A stretch of 64,000 bases of DNA from Astropecten irregularis. Its lineage: Eukaryota > Echinodermata > Asteroidea > Paxillosida > Astropectinidae. The position numbers were made by a program, and so were the translations under genes. Below are positions 9,601 to 25,525 of this stretch, in pieces. Position 1 is the first letter of the stretch. Each line of letters starts with the position of its first letter. The stretch covers positions 2,170,001 through 2,234,000 of the forward strand of contig OZ020258.1 in assembly GCA_963971285.1 (NCBI GenBank), in the 5' to 3' direction. Under the pieces are notes generated by a model. That model was not told the origin of the DNA. It was given only the letters and a program-made list of their open reading frames with translations, and searched no databases.

Positions 9601-11929
9601 AAATGATCAACTGAACAGACAGGAGCTTGTCTCAAGTGCTTGGAATGATTTTAATCCAGGAAATGGAGAAAGAACAGGCTGAAAATAGACGAGGGACACT
9701 CGTCATCAGGGGAGACTTGGAGAATAGCCAGAGAGGAATTTGGGAAAAACAAAGGAAGAACCGGGAAAAGTCAAGGAAGAGTCCAGAAAAAGTCAAGGAA
9801 GAGTCCTGGAAAAGTCAGGGAAGAGTCCTGGAAAAGCCAGGGAAGAGTCCTGGAAAAGTCAAGGAAGAGTCCAGAAAAAGTCAAGGAAGAGTCCTGGAAA
9901 AGTCAGGGAAGAGTCCTGGAAAAGTCAGGGAAGAGTCCTGGAAAAGTCAAGGAAGAGTCCAGAAAAAGTCAAGGAAGAGTCCTGGAAAAGTCAAGGAAGA
10001 GTCCTGGAAAAGTCAAGGAAGAGTCCTGGAAAAGTCAAGGAAGAGTCCTGGAAAAGTCAAGGAAGAGTCCAGAAAAAGTCAAGGAAGAGTCCTGGAAAAG
10101 TCAGGGAAGAGTCCTGGAAAAGTCAGGGAAGAGTCCTGGAAAAGTCAGGGAAGAGTCCTGGAAAAGTCAAGGAAGAACCGGGAAAAGTCAAGGATAAGAA
10201 GAGTCCTGGAAAAGTCAAGGACAGGTCAACTGTCCAGAAATATTACCTTGAATGAGGACACCACCAATCATTACAGGAATCAACTTGCAACACTTGAAGA
10301 TGACTTGGGTCGGGTAGTTCAGATATCCCACTGAAGCATTGGACATGCCCATTGTACCCACAGTAAGGAAAGCCAGTAGAAAGTAAGTCTTCATCGGAAT
10401 TCTGCCAACACAGCAAAACAAAGGAGAAAACATGAGAAATAAGGCAGGGAAACTTTGATACTGGTCAGGCCTAGCAACTGGAAAACCAGAACAGAACTGG
10501 ATTTACTCAGGTTCTGCGGCTTAAGTAATCTTTGGGCGTTTACAAAATGGATGCTCAGGCACCATGTCAGGCTCCGCCTCCATTTTGTGAATCCATTCTG
10601 ACATAATGGGTATTAAAGTAGAGGCTTTTGGCTGCAGTTCTGAAGTAGATTCTCTGGTTTAAAAAAGGAAAACAGAGCTTCAGCTTCGATGAAAACCCAC
10701 AATCTACATTTTCAGCATATGGATGTCAGAGCAGGAGCCTGAGCCTGCATTTTGTAAATGCCCTACGACTTGATGTGGGCAGGACTTCAGTCTGGATAGG
10801 CCATTCATGCAGAAGTCTAGCTGGATTGATTTTATGAAGCTCTAACATACAGAAGTTAGGGTTGACAAAAGGAAGATTTCAGGCTTCAAGATCCGTGCCT
10901 GGCCAGTCTTTTCAACAGATGGGTCTGACCAATACAGTGTATAGAAGTTTCCCTCCTAAAGATCTATTTCGAACATTGGACATCAGTTTATTGTAGAGAA
11001 CATGCTCACCATGCATCTGAAAGCGGTGTTTGGAATTATTTTCAACTTTGGCCATTAGTGCCTATGTGATATTCTTACCGCCTGGGTAGGGATCCTTTAA
11101 CTTTCATCTCAATCAGTGCCAGTAGACTATAGCAGGCAAACTGAACCAGCGTCAGATACCAACCAAATGGTTTCCTCTCAGGAACTCTGAAAAACATCTC
11201 CTGTTCGACAAAACAAATTTAGCATTCAGACTTTGTTAATTTGTAGATTTTAAACTGTACAATGCTTTGTGGTATCTATGACATGGAAAGTGTTTATTAA
11301 ATTGATCTAAATTGAATATAAAGGAAGACACTTAAGCGTCTAAAAGTGTATATAGGGAGACTTTTCGGTGTCTCCCTATTATACCAGCCTTTTAAAGACA
11401 TATTTTAATAGAAGACAGAGAATGCTCTTAATATGAACATATGTCAATTTCAAGTTCATTGGTTTGGAGGATGTTTAGGAATAGGTAAGTAAAGTTTGTG
11501 CACGACCCTATAAGAAAGTCTCCCTAATGGCCCATTCCAGCTGTAAAAACAATATTTAATAAATACTATATCAATTTTTAATACAACGTATGTCATTCAT
11601 GTGAGCACTTCATTTAACCAAAAAACCTGTTGATTGGGTAAATTATTAATATAAATGTCATATCATTTTGACTGATACCATTTTATGAGAATGGAAAGTC
11701 TTGTACGTACTTGAACATATCCATAGATTAAATAGAAGAAAAATATGCCGCACACTCCAAAAGTAAACTGAGACATCAAGGACCATTCCTCTTTCTCGGA
11801 CTTCTTTTCCTCGTGGGGTCTGTTGCCATTGCCTTTTTCCATTTTCACAACGTGCTGGTCCGAGTTGGCCAACATCTTCTTTGGAGAGGTCGGCATTTCG
11901 TTGTTGCCTATATACTTCTTCATCTCCAT
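6614..11929 (-). CDS. SLC35B3: Adenosine 3'-phospho 5'-phosphosulfate transporter 2 (SLC35B3)
   Basis: This gene encodes a Golgi multi-pass carrier that imports PAPS, the sulfate donor for sulfotransferases. Minus-strand coding exons are 11711-11929, 11079-11200, 10247-10401, 9473-9580, 8854-8951, 8218-8310, 7836-7947, 7231-7300 and 6614-6779. They total 1143 nt (380 aa plus TAA), and all phases close. The diagnostic conserved run is TVGTMGMSNASVGYLNYPT, then VIFKCCKLIPV. It is followed by SVGLIFFILADS, GNVQEKAM, GFFGVSFVLSMIRTFGAL and WSGLLVLIGIFLNVYSKN. Residues 1-45 are hydrophilic and poorly conserved; the first membrane helix is about residues 50-73. An in-frame TAG lies upstream of the chosen ATG (11929), and an acceptor at 11984 implies at least one further 5' UTR exon. 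Introns hold a palindromic SINE, a 22-bp minisatellite and two MITEs. Length is close to the ~400 aa of vertebrate SLC35B3. Confidence 0.94.
6861..6938. repeat. Dispersed repeat pair member (GTTCGTACTTTCGCACTTC)
   Basis: A ~78-bp stretch beginning 'tatgtggatcggtttg' and continuing through TCGTACTTTCGCACTTCTA is nearly repeated, same orientation, at 34033-34110 in an ELP3 intron. No terminal structure was recognised. Confidence 0.6.
7584..7799. mobile_element. Second palindromic SINE with 12-bp target-site duplication
   Basis: In the penultimate region of SLC35B3, a minus-strand SINE arm (GTGAACAAAGAAAAATTAAC, then the anticodon-side and B-box words, to CCAACTGAGCTATGCAGCCC) is followed by a plus-strand arm ending CAGTTAATTTTTCTTTGTTCA and the SINE tail. 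The two arms share complementary outer ~30 bp. The unit is bracketed by GAAATAATAATG at 7584-7595 and 7788-7799. The arm pairing is less perfect than at 4151-4382. Confidence 0.75.
9740..10231. repeat. 22-bp minisatellite in SLC35B3 intron
   Basis: About 22 units of a 22-bp repeat (GGAAAAGTCAAGGAAGAGTC plus CT) fill most of the intron between the third and fourth coding exons. Variants replace CCTGG by CCAGA or CAAGG by CAGGG. Because 22 is not a multiple of 3, a three-unit 66-bp period gives long Lys/Ser/Glu-rich open frames in two registers of the plus strand; these are artefacts of composition. The gene itself is on the other strand. Confidence 0.95.
10534..10764. mobile_element. MITE with GGGCGTTTACGAAA-type termini, SLC35B3 intron copy
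   Basis: It starts GGGCGTTTACAAAATGGA and ends TGCATTTTGTAAATGCCC. Internal words 'tgaatccattctgacataatgggtat', 'attctctggttt' and 'cagcatatggatgtcagagc' are shared with copies at 19499-19733, 39913-40175 and 47124-47360. The ends are inverted and it has no open frame of note. Confidence 0.8.
11320..11535. mobile_element. GTCTCCCTAA-family element, copy 1
   Basis: This region, with GGGAGACTTTTCGGTGTCTC near one end and AAAGTCTCCCTAATGG at the other, is repeated in reverse orientation at about 61905-62155. The shared interior includes 'gaagacagagaatgctct', 'catatgtcaatttcaagttc' and 'ttggaggatgtttaggaa'. Repeated GGGAGAC/GTCTCCC words near the ends indicate a TIR element. Confidence 0.75.
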
Positions 11930-12065
11930 GACTATGGAGAATGTTTCAACTTCTCCAATGATACTCTATCTCCCGTTGCTAATCTGTAAAGAAGTAAAGA
12001 TGAGGATACGGAGTCACGCTTCAATGAATCCAATTCAGTGAATGTGCTTTGTACACAGTGTGTGC

Positions 12066-12275
12066 AGTTCACTTCGTACCCTTGTATCCACGTATCCACT
12101 TCCCCTGACCCACATTGGACTTATTATTTCCAACCTTCCCCATTCATTTTGCATTGCTGCACAAGACAAAAGGCCTGTAACAGCTTCACTTCGTATCCAC
12201 GTATCAGCATATCCACTTTCACGAATCCACATTGGATTTTTTTCCAACCTTTCCCATTCACTTTGCGTGGTTCAT
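12066..12275. repeat. ~115-bp imperfect tandem duplication upstream of SLC35B3
   Basis: Segment 12066-12160 ('cacttcgtacc', 'tatccacgtatccac', 'cccacattgga', 'ttccaaccttccccattca') is repeated imperfectly at 12184-12275 with the same word order. It lies within 350 bp of the SLC35B3 ATG, in probable 5' flanking or 5' intron sequence. Confidence 0.7.
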
Positions 12276-12385
12276 CAGTTCATAGGGATGCTTCGTTCTC
12301 TCATAAGCTGTACACAACACATAGGCCTAGTTAGTTTGCACAAGGTATTCTTTCTCACCATTCGTGATTCGCTCGACCTCATACC

Positions 12386-12904
12386 GGCGATTGTGGGTTG
12401 ACGGGATCCCAAAACACATTGATTTTGTTGGCTCTGAACTAACTTCTACTCCTCAAAAATGATACTTTTGACTTTCAGCAAATGTTCCTGGGTCCTTAAA
12501 AGCCTAGATTGAAGAAATTTGTTACACATTTCAGGGTTAAAATTCAATTTTCTTACGCGCTTCTTGTAAACTTTAAAACAGGCCGTCTGATCGCGTGAGG
12601 CCATTTTGTCTGGTCTGGTTAGTCTAGTGCCCAGACCCAACATATCAAGAGTCCTCAAAATGTCAGAGTGGAAACCAGACTATTCTCGTGTGCGGCCGTC
12701 CGTGCAGCGGTGAAATGTTCCAATCTTGGTTACCGTTTTTACCCCATAATTTCCCTCAAAAATCAAAGCCCTGCCCTCTTTCCAAAAAATTAACCTTTGT
12801 AATATAGAGGAGAAGACCAACAAAGTATATGTAGGTAAGTTACTTTTCAAAAAGAAGTTTCTTTTCCTTTATAGTTTTAGGACCCGTAAAGCTACAATCC
12901 CCCT
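12386..12904 (-). repeat. 519-bp direct duplication, copy 1 (possible SLC35B3 alternative promoter/first exon)
   Basis: This 519-bp block is repeated at 13210-13728 with equal length and about nine substitutions. On the minus strand it contains ATG GCC TCA CGC GAT CAG and, 48 nt later, a candidate donor CGC|GTAAGA (exon edge at 12557). If spliced to the acceptor at 11984, that frame stops after five codons, so it would act as a 5' leader or upstream ORF and not as an N-terminal extension. CpG density here is higher than in the surroundings. The duplication is certain; the promoter role is inference. Confidence 0.9.
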
Positions 12905-13209
12905 CATACCCATTAAATTGTAGGGGGTAACCGGTATTCTCGTGTGGCGGGGTATTCTGCAATTAATTTTTGCTCCAAGATGAGTTTTGTTTGATACACT
13001 GATACCGACCTTATGAAAACAATACGTGGCCGGCATGTGGCCTGTGGCAAGTCATGAAGAGGCAATCAATTATAATTTGTAACAGGTGCAATTAATTAGC
13101 CTACAGTTAACAGTACTAAATTTTAGCTCAGTTCATCACTTGATCACTATTAGTATTAGGCCCGTAACCGACGTACTAACTTAGGTCTATTATTACTAAT
13201 ACTAGGCCT

Positions 13210-13728
13210 GGCGATTGTGGGTTGACGGGATCCCAAAACACATTAATTTTTTTGGCTCTGAACTAACTTCTACTCCTCAAAAATGATACTTTTGACTTCC
13301 AGCAAATGTTCCTGGGTCCTTAAAAGCCTACATTGAAGAAATTTGTTAAACATTTCAGGGTTAAAATTCAATTTTCTTACGCGCTTCTTGTAAACTTTAA
13401 AACAGGCCGTCTGATCGCGTGAGGCCATTTTGTCTGGTCTGGTTAGTCTAGTGCCCAGACCCAACATATCAAGAGTCCTCAAAATGTCAGAGTGGAAACC
13501 AGACTATTCTCGTGTGCGGCCGTCCGTGCAGCGGTGAAATGTTACAATCTTGGTTACCGTTTTTACCCCATAATTTCCCTCAAAAATTAAAGCCCTGCCC
13601 TCTTTCCAAAAAATTAACCTTGGTAATATAGAGGAGAAGACCAACAAAGTATATGTAGGTAAGTTACTTTTCAAAAAGAAGTTTCCTTTCCTTTATAGTT
13701 TTAGGACCCGTAAAGCTACAATCCCCCT
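13210..13728 (-). repeat. 519-bp direct duplication, copy 2
   Basis: The second copy starts 824 bp after the first, with 305 bp of unrelated sequence between. The minus-strand open frame of 70 codons is preserved, with replacements at only three positions. The equivalent donor is at 13379-13380. Its right edge coincides exactly with the start of the hairpin element described at 13715-13866. Confidence 0.9.
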
Positions 13729-13866
13729 AGCCCCACACATAGGGCTGTGATGGCTCTTTTTTAAAATCTGTCTCTCAGCCTGGTCGCCTGTGAATGGCGA
13801 CCAGGCTGAGAGACAGATTTTAAAAAAGAGCCATCACAGCCCTATGTGTGGGGCTACAATCCCCCT
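13715..13866. mobile_element. Near-perfect hairpin, 61-bp arms, flanked by 14-bp direct repeats
   Basis: Arm 13728-13788 (from TAGCCCCACACATAGGGC to GGTCGCC) and arm 13796-13856 are exact reverse complements as read by eye, with a 7-nt loop (TGTGAAT). Outside, GCTACAATCCCCCT occurs at 13715-13728 and again at 13853-13866, as expected of a target-site duplication. The words CACATAGGGCTG and GATGGCTC recall the head of the local tRNA-derived SINE (CATAGGGCTGGATAGCTC), so a SINE-related origin is possible but not shown. Confidence 0.88.
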
Positions 13867-14706
13867 GGCCCTAGGCCTACTAATACTAGGCCTAGTATTA
13901 TTCTTGATAAATGTTTACGAAATGTCAATTGTTTTTGTGCGGAAAACTTTGCCTTTGAAATAAGTGTCATCTGTATCTTCTTCCTTTTTCTTTTTCAAAT
14001 CTCAAATTTAAGTAAATGTTGAAATTTAGTTACCATTTGTTACGCCAATTTCTGTCTTGTGTGTCTTTCCCATTCAGTACATGTTGACGTGGGAATCACA
14101 CCGGCTGTAGTTAAATAGCGCCACCAAGGGCAAGTTCCAGACTAAATGTAAGTGATAGTAAACTTCCGGCTCCAAGTACGCATAACGTAGCATGCAATAC
14201 ATTCCTTACTTACACACATTTTCGGTGCCCACATGGTACACTTACGGTGGCCTTGCTGGCAAATAATAGACAGATACCTCAAAGTAGTGTGTGCTTGTAA
14301 AGTACTGTTTAGGTTAATAGTGTCAGGGTACCAGACATATAAATAAACGTACGATTTATCACGCGAGTTGAGTGTGTTATGTTATCTAACAACACATGCA
14401 TAATTCATGATCATTCATACCGCGTTCGGATGAAACTCCCGAGATAATTGTGTCCAAAGTCGTAACATTTATAAACATTTGAACAGGTGAAGCAGAATGG
14501 GTGTAGATGCATGTGATGATTTGCTTTGAGTTTGCAAGTTGTGGTAAGTGAACTGAATGTGAATGAAAAAAAAGAGAAAGTTATGATTGTCAACTCAATG
14601 TCATGGTGTAGGACCCCTGGTTACTTTGGGGGGCGGGGCCAGTCTTCAGAAGCAGGTACTGATGTGACATGCATACAGGGCATGCTTCCTACCAATGTAC
14701 AATAGA
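13867..14706. other. Intergenic, between SLC35B3 and SQLE
   Basis: Unique-looking sequence without a recognisable exon. It probably contains part of the divergent promoter region of SLC35B3 and SQLE. There is no clear TATA box or CpG-island boundary that I would defend. Confidence 0.4.
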
Positions 14707-15000
14707 GGGTTTCAGGTCAACTCGGTTGGTAACCAACTCGGTCCGAGTCAACTCGGTCCGTGACCAACTCGGTCCGTGACCAACTCGGTCCGTGACCAAC
14801 TCGGTCCCTATGGGAAAATGCACGCAAAAACGTCTGGTAATTTTGTTGCAGCAAAACGAGTACGTAGTCTCGCAAATTGCGTGAATTTAACTAGGCCCCC
14901 TATTTATTATTTTAGGCTTATTTATTTATTTATTCATTTATTATCTTAAAAACATTATAAGAATAAAAAATACATTGGCAGGTGCTGCCCAGGGATGACA

Positions 15001-15037
<37 letters not shown>

Positions 15038-15740
15038 GTCATCAAAAGACGTGCCTTCCCAAACACCTGCCAATTATAAATCTTATATGTTTATACACAG
15101 ATTAATTAAAACAAAGCTAAAAAAAATAAAAAACAAAAACACAAAACAATCATCATTATTATTCATTAATTGATTTATTAATTTTAAACATAAAGAACAC
15201 GTTTTCATAAGGCATTTGACTTTGTGTATAATTTAATTGATATTTTAATTAAAATTGTATTGTGCCATTTTATCAAATAATTATGCTATCAACATAATAA
15301 GACATAATTTATTTCTTCACGGTTTCAGCCACAAGCAAAACATATATCTTATGTTATGATGACATTAAAAAACATTAATGCAAATGTAGCCTACATGTTG
15401 TACACTGCTGCTGCAAACTGGATTCTTGTTTGTGTACGTTTTCCCATAGGGACCGAGTTGGTCACGGACCGAGTTGGTTACGGACCGAGTTAGTCACGGA
15501 CCGAGTTGGCCTCGGACCGAGTTGGCCACGGACCGAGTTGGTCACGGACCGAGTTTGCTTCGGACCGAGTTGGTCTCGGACCGAGTTGGTCACGGACCGA
15601 GTTGACTCGGACCGAGTTGGCCACGGACCGAGTTGGTCACGGACCGAGTTTGCTTCGGACCGAGTTGGTCTCGGACCGAGTTGGTCACGGACCGAGTTGA
15701 CTCGGACCGATTTGGTTACGGACCGAGTTGACTGGCACCC
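14707..15740. mobile_element. Foldback element with 16-bp tandem-repeat inverted arms
   Basis: The left arm (14707-14820) holds about six units of CCAACTCGGTCCGTGA. The right arm (15439-15740) holds about eighteen units of the complement, GACCGAGTTGGTCACG. Both arms close inward with the same unique word (CCCTATGGGAAAA on the left, TTTTCCCATAGGG on the right). Both open outward with a similar terminus (GGGTTTCAGGTCAACTCGG and its counterpart CCGAGTTGACTGGCACCC). Between them is ~600 bp of AT-rich DNA with a long A run (15007-15035). Units 5-10 of the right arm repeat as units 11-16, a ~95-bp higher-order period. The 130-codon open frame through the right arm is a product of the repeat. Confidence 0.85.
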
Positions 15741-15952
15741 CCATAGAGCTAGGTTTACAAAAGAAATTCATTTCCTAAATTCTAACATTCCAACAAAAAC
15801 ATGGAGTATGAGGAAGGCCTGACGTTTTGATCTGAGCAGCGGGGGAAAGGATTCCTTGGTTGAATTTTTTCCCAAGGGCCAGGGCCTGTTTTTTTTTTTT
15901 ATGATAATAATGATGAACAGACTAGGCCTAACGTTAGTTGATGAACAGACCA

Positions 15953-16232
15953 GGGTCCAATTTCATGGAATCCGTTACGGCCTATTTTTGTGCTAATGGG
16001 CACTGCTACGCGTAAGCAAGACTCGGTTAGCAAAGAATTTCTACTGTTCTAGGGTAACCCTGATCATTTACTGCTAACGGGCTGTCGTATGCATTCTGCA
16101 CAAAGTCCTTGCTTACCATTACCAAAAAGGGAACTCTTCCGTGAAATACGCTAATCGTAACCCCAAAAAAATCTGCTACCGTAAGCGAAGAATTTTTGCT
16201 ATTCCGGTAACGGATTCCATGAAATTGGGCCC
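15953..16232. mobile_element. Palindromic MITE with GGGCCCAATTTCATGG termini, copy 1
   Basis: It starts GGGTCCAATTTCATGGAATC and ends GATTCCATGAAATTGGGCC. Inward words are also paired, such as CCGTTACGG against CCGGTAACGG, and 'gctacgcgtaagc' against 'gctaccgtaagcg'. A second copy is at 22091-22383 inside a SQLE intron. Confidence 0.85.
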
Positions 16233-16351
16233 TGCTTGTTAAACGCACAGGATCCCAGATTTGCAGATATCCACGTCCTACATGCAGGGTACGCTAAAAT
16301 GGGATCAAGATCCGCATAATTTGTGATCTTGTGCGTTAAACAAACAGGCCC
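16229..16351. mobile_element. Short TIR element ending CCTGTTTGTTTAACGCACA
   Basis: The left end CCTGCTTGTTAAACGCACAG and the right end TGTGCGTTAAACAAACAGGC are inverted. Between them 'ggatccca'/'tgggatcaagatcc' also pair. It abuts the previous MITE with only a few bases of overlap, so one may have inserted beside or within the other. Confidence 0.7.
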
Positions 16352-17419
16352 TTAGATGAATAGTAACTGACATTTTTCAGTTTCATGCATGGGGTCAACA
16401 TGATTTCTGTTGACAATTTTCCAAAGTCGAGATCCACTTACTGGATCCAGTACTATGTATACTCTCCACTAATCATTTTGGAATGAGCTGGAGTAATTAT
16501 ATAAACCGGAGATTCATGCTAAAATGGTTAGTCTGGAATAATGTACATGTAGGCCTAGGGCTCCAGTTTTACTGGATGTTGGCATGTGCCATGGAATGTT
16601 TGGTTTCATAATGTAGGCCCAGTACCAGCATTTTTAAACAGGAAGAGTTGGGTACAGAAAATACCAGCATATTTTTAGCTTATCCAACGCCTTCTCTACT
16701 CTCTACCACTGGCAAGTGTTGAATCCAAATGTCAGAGATTCAAGCTCCAGTGATTTTTATAGCCTTTGCACAACCGATAATATCTCGGGCCACGTTTTTA
16801 TTTTGATCCACACACTGAGTTAATCATTCATCAGTGGGTCTCTAGAAACTGCTTTAAAACAGGGACTGGATTCGATAGTTACACAAGTTTGCTGATTTGC
16901 TCCCGAGGCGTTGGCATATTATGACAGTCCGTGATCTACCTGTTGGACTTATACATGTACAGTAGTGTCAAAGATTTCTCCTGGATGGAATGTCATTGAT
17001 TTCTTCTCTTGATATTTATCCCATTTTGTCTGAGGAATTTCAAGACTTTTGGGGTAAGCAAATATAATTGGACTAGCATAGGATTCGAACAACACCCCCT
17101 TGAAATACATTGTACTATCACTATAGACGTATCTTTTTGCCTTTGCAGTGAACAATTCTGAAACATGTCAACTTGAGTTGGCTTGCAGTTTCTGTTTGGA
17201 ATGTGCTAATGAAGAAGTCTAAATATGGCTGGAATTGAAAGACTGGATAAGATACATGTATATCCTGGATTATGGAGTACCCTGAGGGGAACATAATTAT
17301 ATGCAAGATGAAGATGTCAAAGTTGATGATCATACGGCACCCATTGAGACTTTAAGACATTCCTTTGTCTTCCCCAGAAAACTTTCTTTGTGACAAGTAA
17401 TTTGCTTCTGTGTAATTAC

Positions 17420-17553
17420 AATGGAAGACTTTGGAGCCGGGTCTTCAAGTTGATAACGCATGCACACGCACTCGTCCAACAACGCGAGCATGCCCACAAT
17501 TGCGCAGGATAGGCATGGTCTTGCTGCCGCCAATGTCTCAAAAGTCTCCCATT
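17420..17553. mobile_element. MITE with AATGGGAGACTTT termini, copy 2
   Basis: Starts AATGGAAGACTTTGGAGCC and ends GTCTCAAAAGTCTCCCATT, matching the copy in the last IFT172 intron at 2206-2332. It sits about 70 bp upstream of the acceptor that opens the first SQLE coding exon. Confidence 0.8.
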
Positions 17554-17684
17554 CCTGAGGAATTTTTCTGAACTCTGATGAGTTTAGCTGATATTTATTT
17601 GTATGTCTTTAATTTTTGTTTCAGGTCTCTAGCTCTACTCTGAGTCTCTGACTGACATCAATCAGGAAGGACAAGTTGATTAAG

Positions 17685-24658
<6,974 letters not shown>

Positions 24659-24965
24659 ACGGCAGAGGTCATTTTTGCCTAGTTTTTTTAACTGGTCTAA
24701 GATATAAAGTTTCACAGACACCAGTACAGATAATTTTGTATTGCACGGGAACATTTTGCTTTGCACTGGATACTGACTACAATGTAGGTGATGTATAATG
24801 TGGCTTTTGCGTTGCAGGAGAATTAGCATTTTTATTTCTCAATAACATTTCCTTGGTCAGTATAACTGATGAGGTGCATTTGAATATTAGTGTGCTAAAC
24901 TGTGTTTATAGACATGATAATATTATACACTGATCGGACTGCGCGACCATGGAGGTAGGAAACAC

Positions 24966-25164
24966 CCGTCATTACTGCAGTGTCTCAGTACTCCCCGCCC
25001 GCCTTTTGTTTGGCAACAAAATAATTTAAGTCCGCCGCACTCTATACTACAGGGTGTACTTCCCCTAATCATAGGACATACACCCTGCAATTATAGAGTG
25101 CGGCAGAGCCTAAATTATTTTGTTGCCGGACAAAGGGCAGGCAGGGACACTGCAGTAATGGCGG
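24966..25164. mobile_element. Inverted-repeat element in the presumptive SQLE 3' UTR
   Basis: Left arm words CATTACTGCAGTGTC, GGCAACAAAATAATTTA, CCGCACTCTATA and CAGGGTGTA are mirrored by TACACCCTGCA, TATAGAGTGCGG, TAAATTATTTTGTTGCC and GACACTGCAGTAATG. The arms are ~95 bp each and imperfect. The element is ~300 bp past the SQLE stop and before the best poly(A) signal, so it would be part of the mature transcript if that signal is used. Confidence 0.8.
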
Positions 25165-25519
25165 ACAGTATATTGTGTCGTCAGATTGGCCTATACTGAC
25201 TCTTTGGGATAGAGGTCCTTTTCCTTGCTTGACTTTGGTCAGTTTGATATTCGGGATCAGTTTATTTGAGCCATTGACAGACTTAAATGAAAAACAAACA
25301 AACAAGACTTTGTTTTCGGATGCAATAACCCCTCGTTTTCTTTGTTTCTTCATAATGAAATGGTAATGAAAAGATGGAGAATTAATTTGCAGTGTGTACA
25401 TGTTGATTGGATTACGTGAAGATGAAAATGTTGTTCAAGGTTCTTGAGATTGGGAAAGTGAAATGCTAAGGTGTTATCCCCACTTCTTCCATCATGGTCT
25501 GTATTTCAAATGTGACGGA

Positions 25520-25525
25520 AATAAA
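25520..25525 (+). terminator. Candidate SQLE poly(A) signal
   Basis: AATAAA on the plus strand about 860 bases after the SQLE stop. Usage cannot be proved from sequence; further AATAAA or AATAAT words occur downstream. Confidence 0.4.

Noticed and set aside
9740..10231. CRISPR array
   Set aside because: Units are contiguous with no unique spacers, and the genome is eukaryotic.
9627..10334. 235-codon and 171-codon plus-strand open frames as a Lys/Ser-rich repeat protein
   Set aside because: They are two registers of one 22-bp minisatellite inside an intron of the opposite-strand gene SLC35B3.
12446..13482. 70-codon minus-strand frames in both duplicated blocks as a gene pair
   Set aside because: Three replacements in a ~98% identical pair is no sign of constraint, and the frame contains a likely donor site; better read as leader sequence.
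12386..13728. LTR retrotransposon (519-bp LTRs, 305-bp interior)
   Set aside because: No TG...CA ends at the block edges, no primer-binding or polypurine site that I can defend, and no target duplication outside the pair.
15430..15822. 130-codon frame with 16-residue repeats as a repeat protein
   Set aside because: It is three units of the 16-bp foldback arm read through; no start context, splice or domain evidence.
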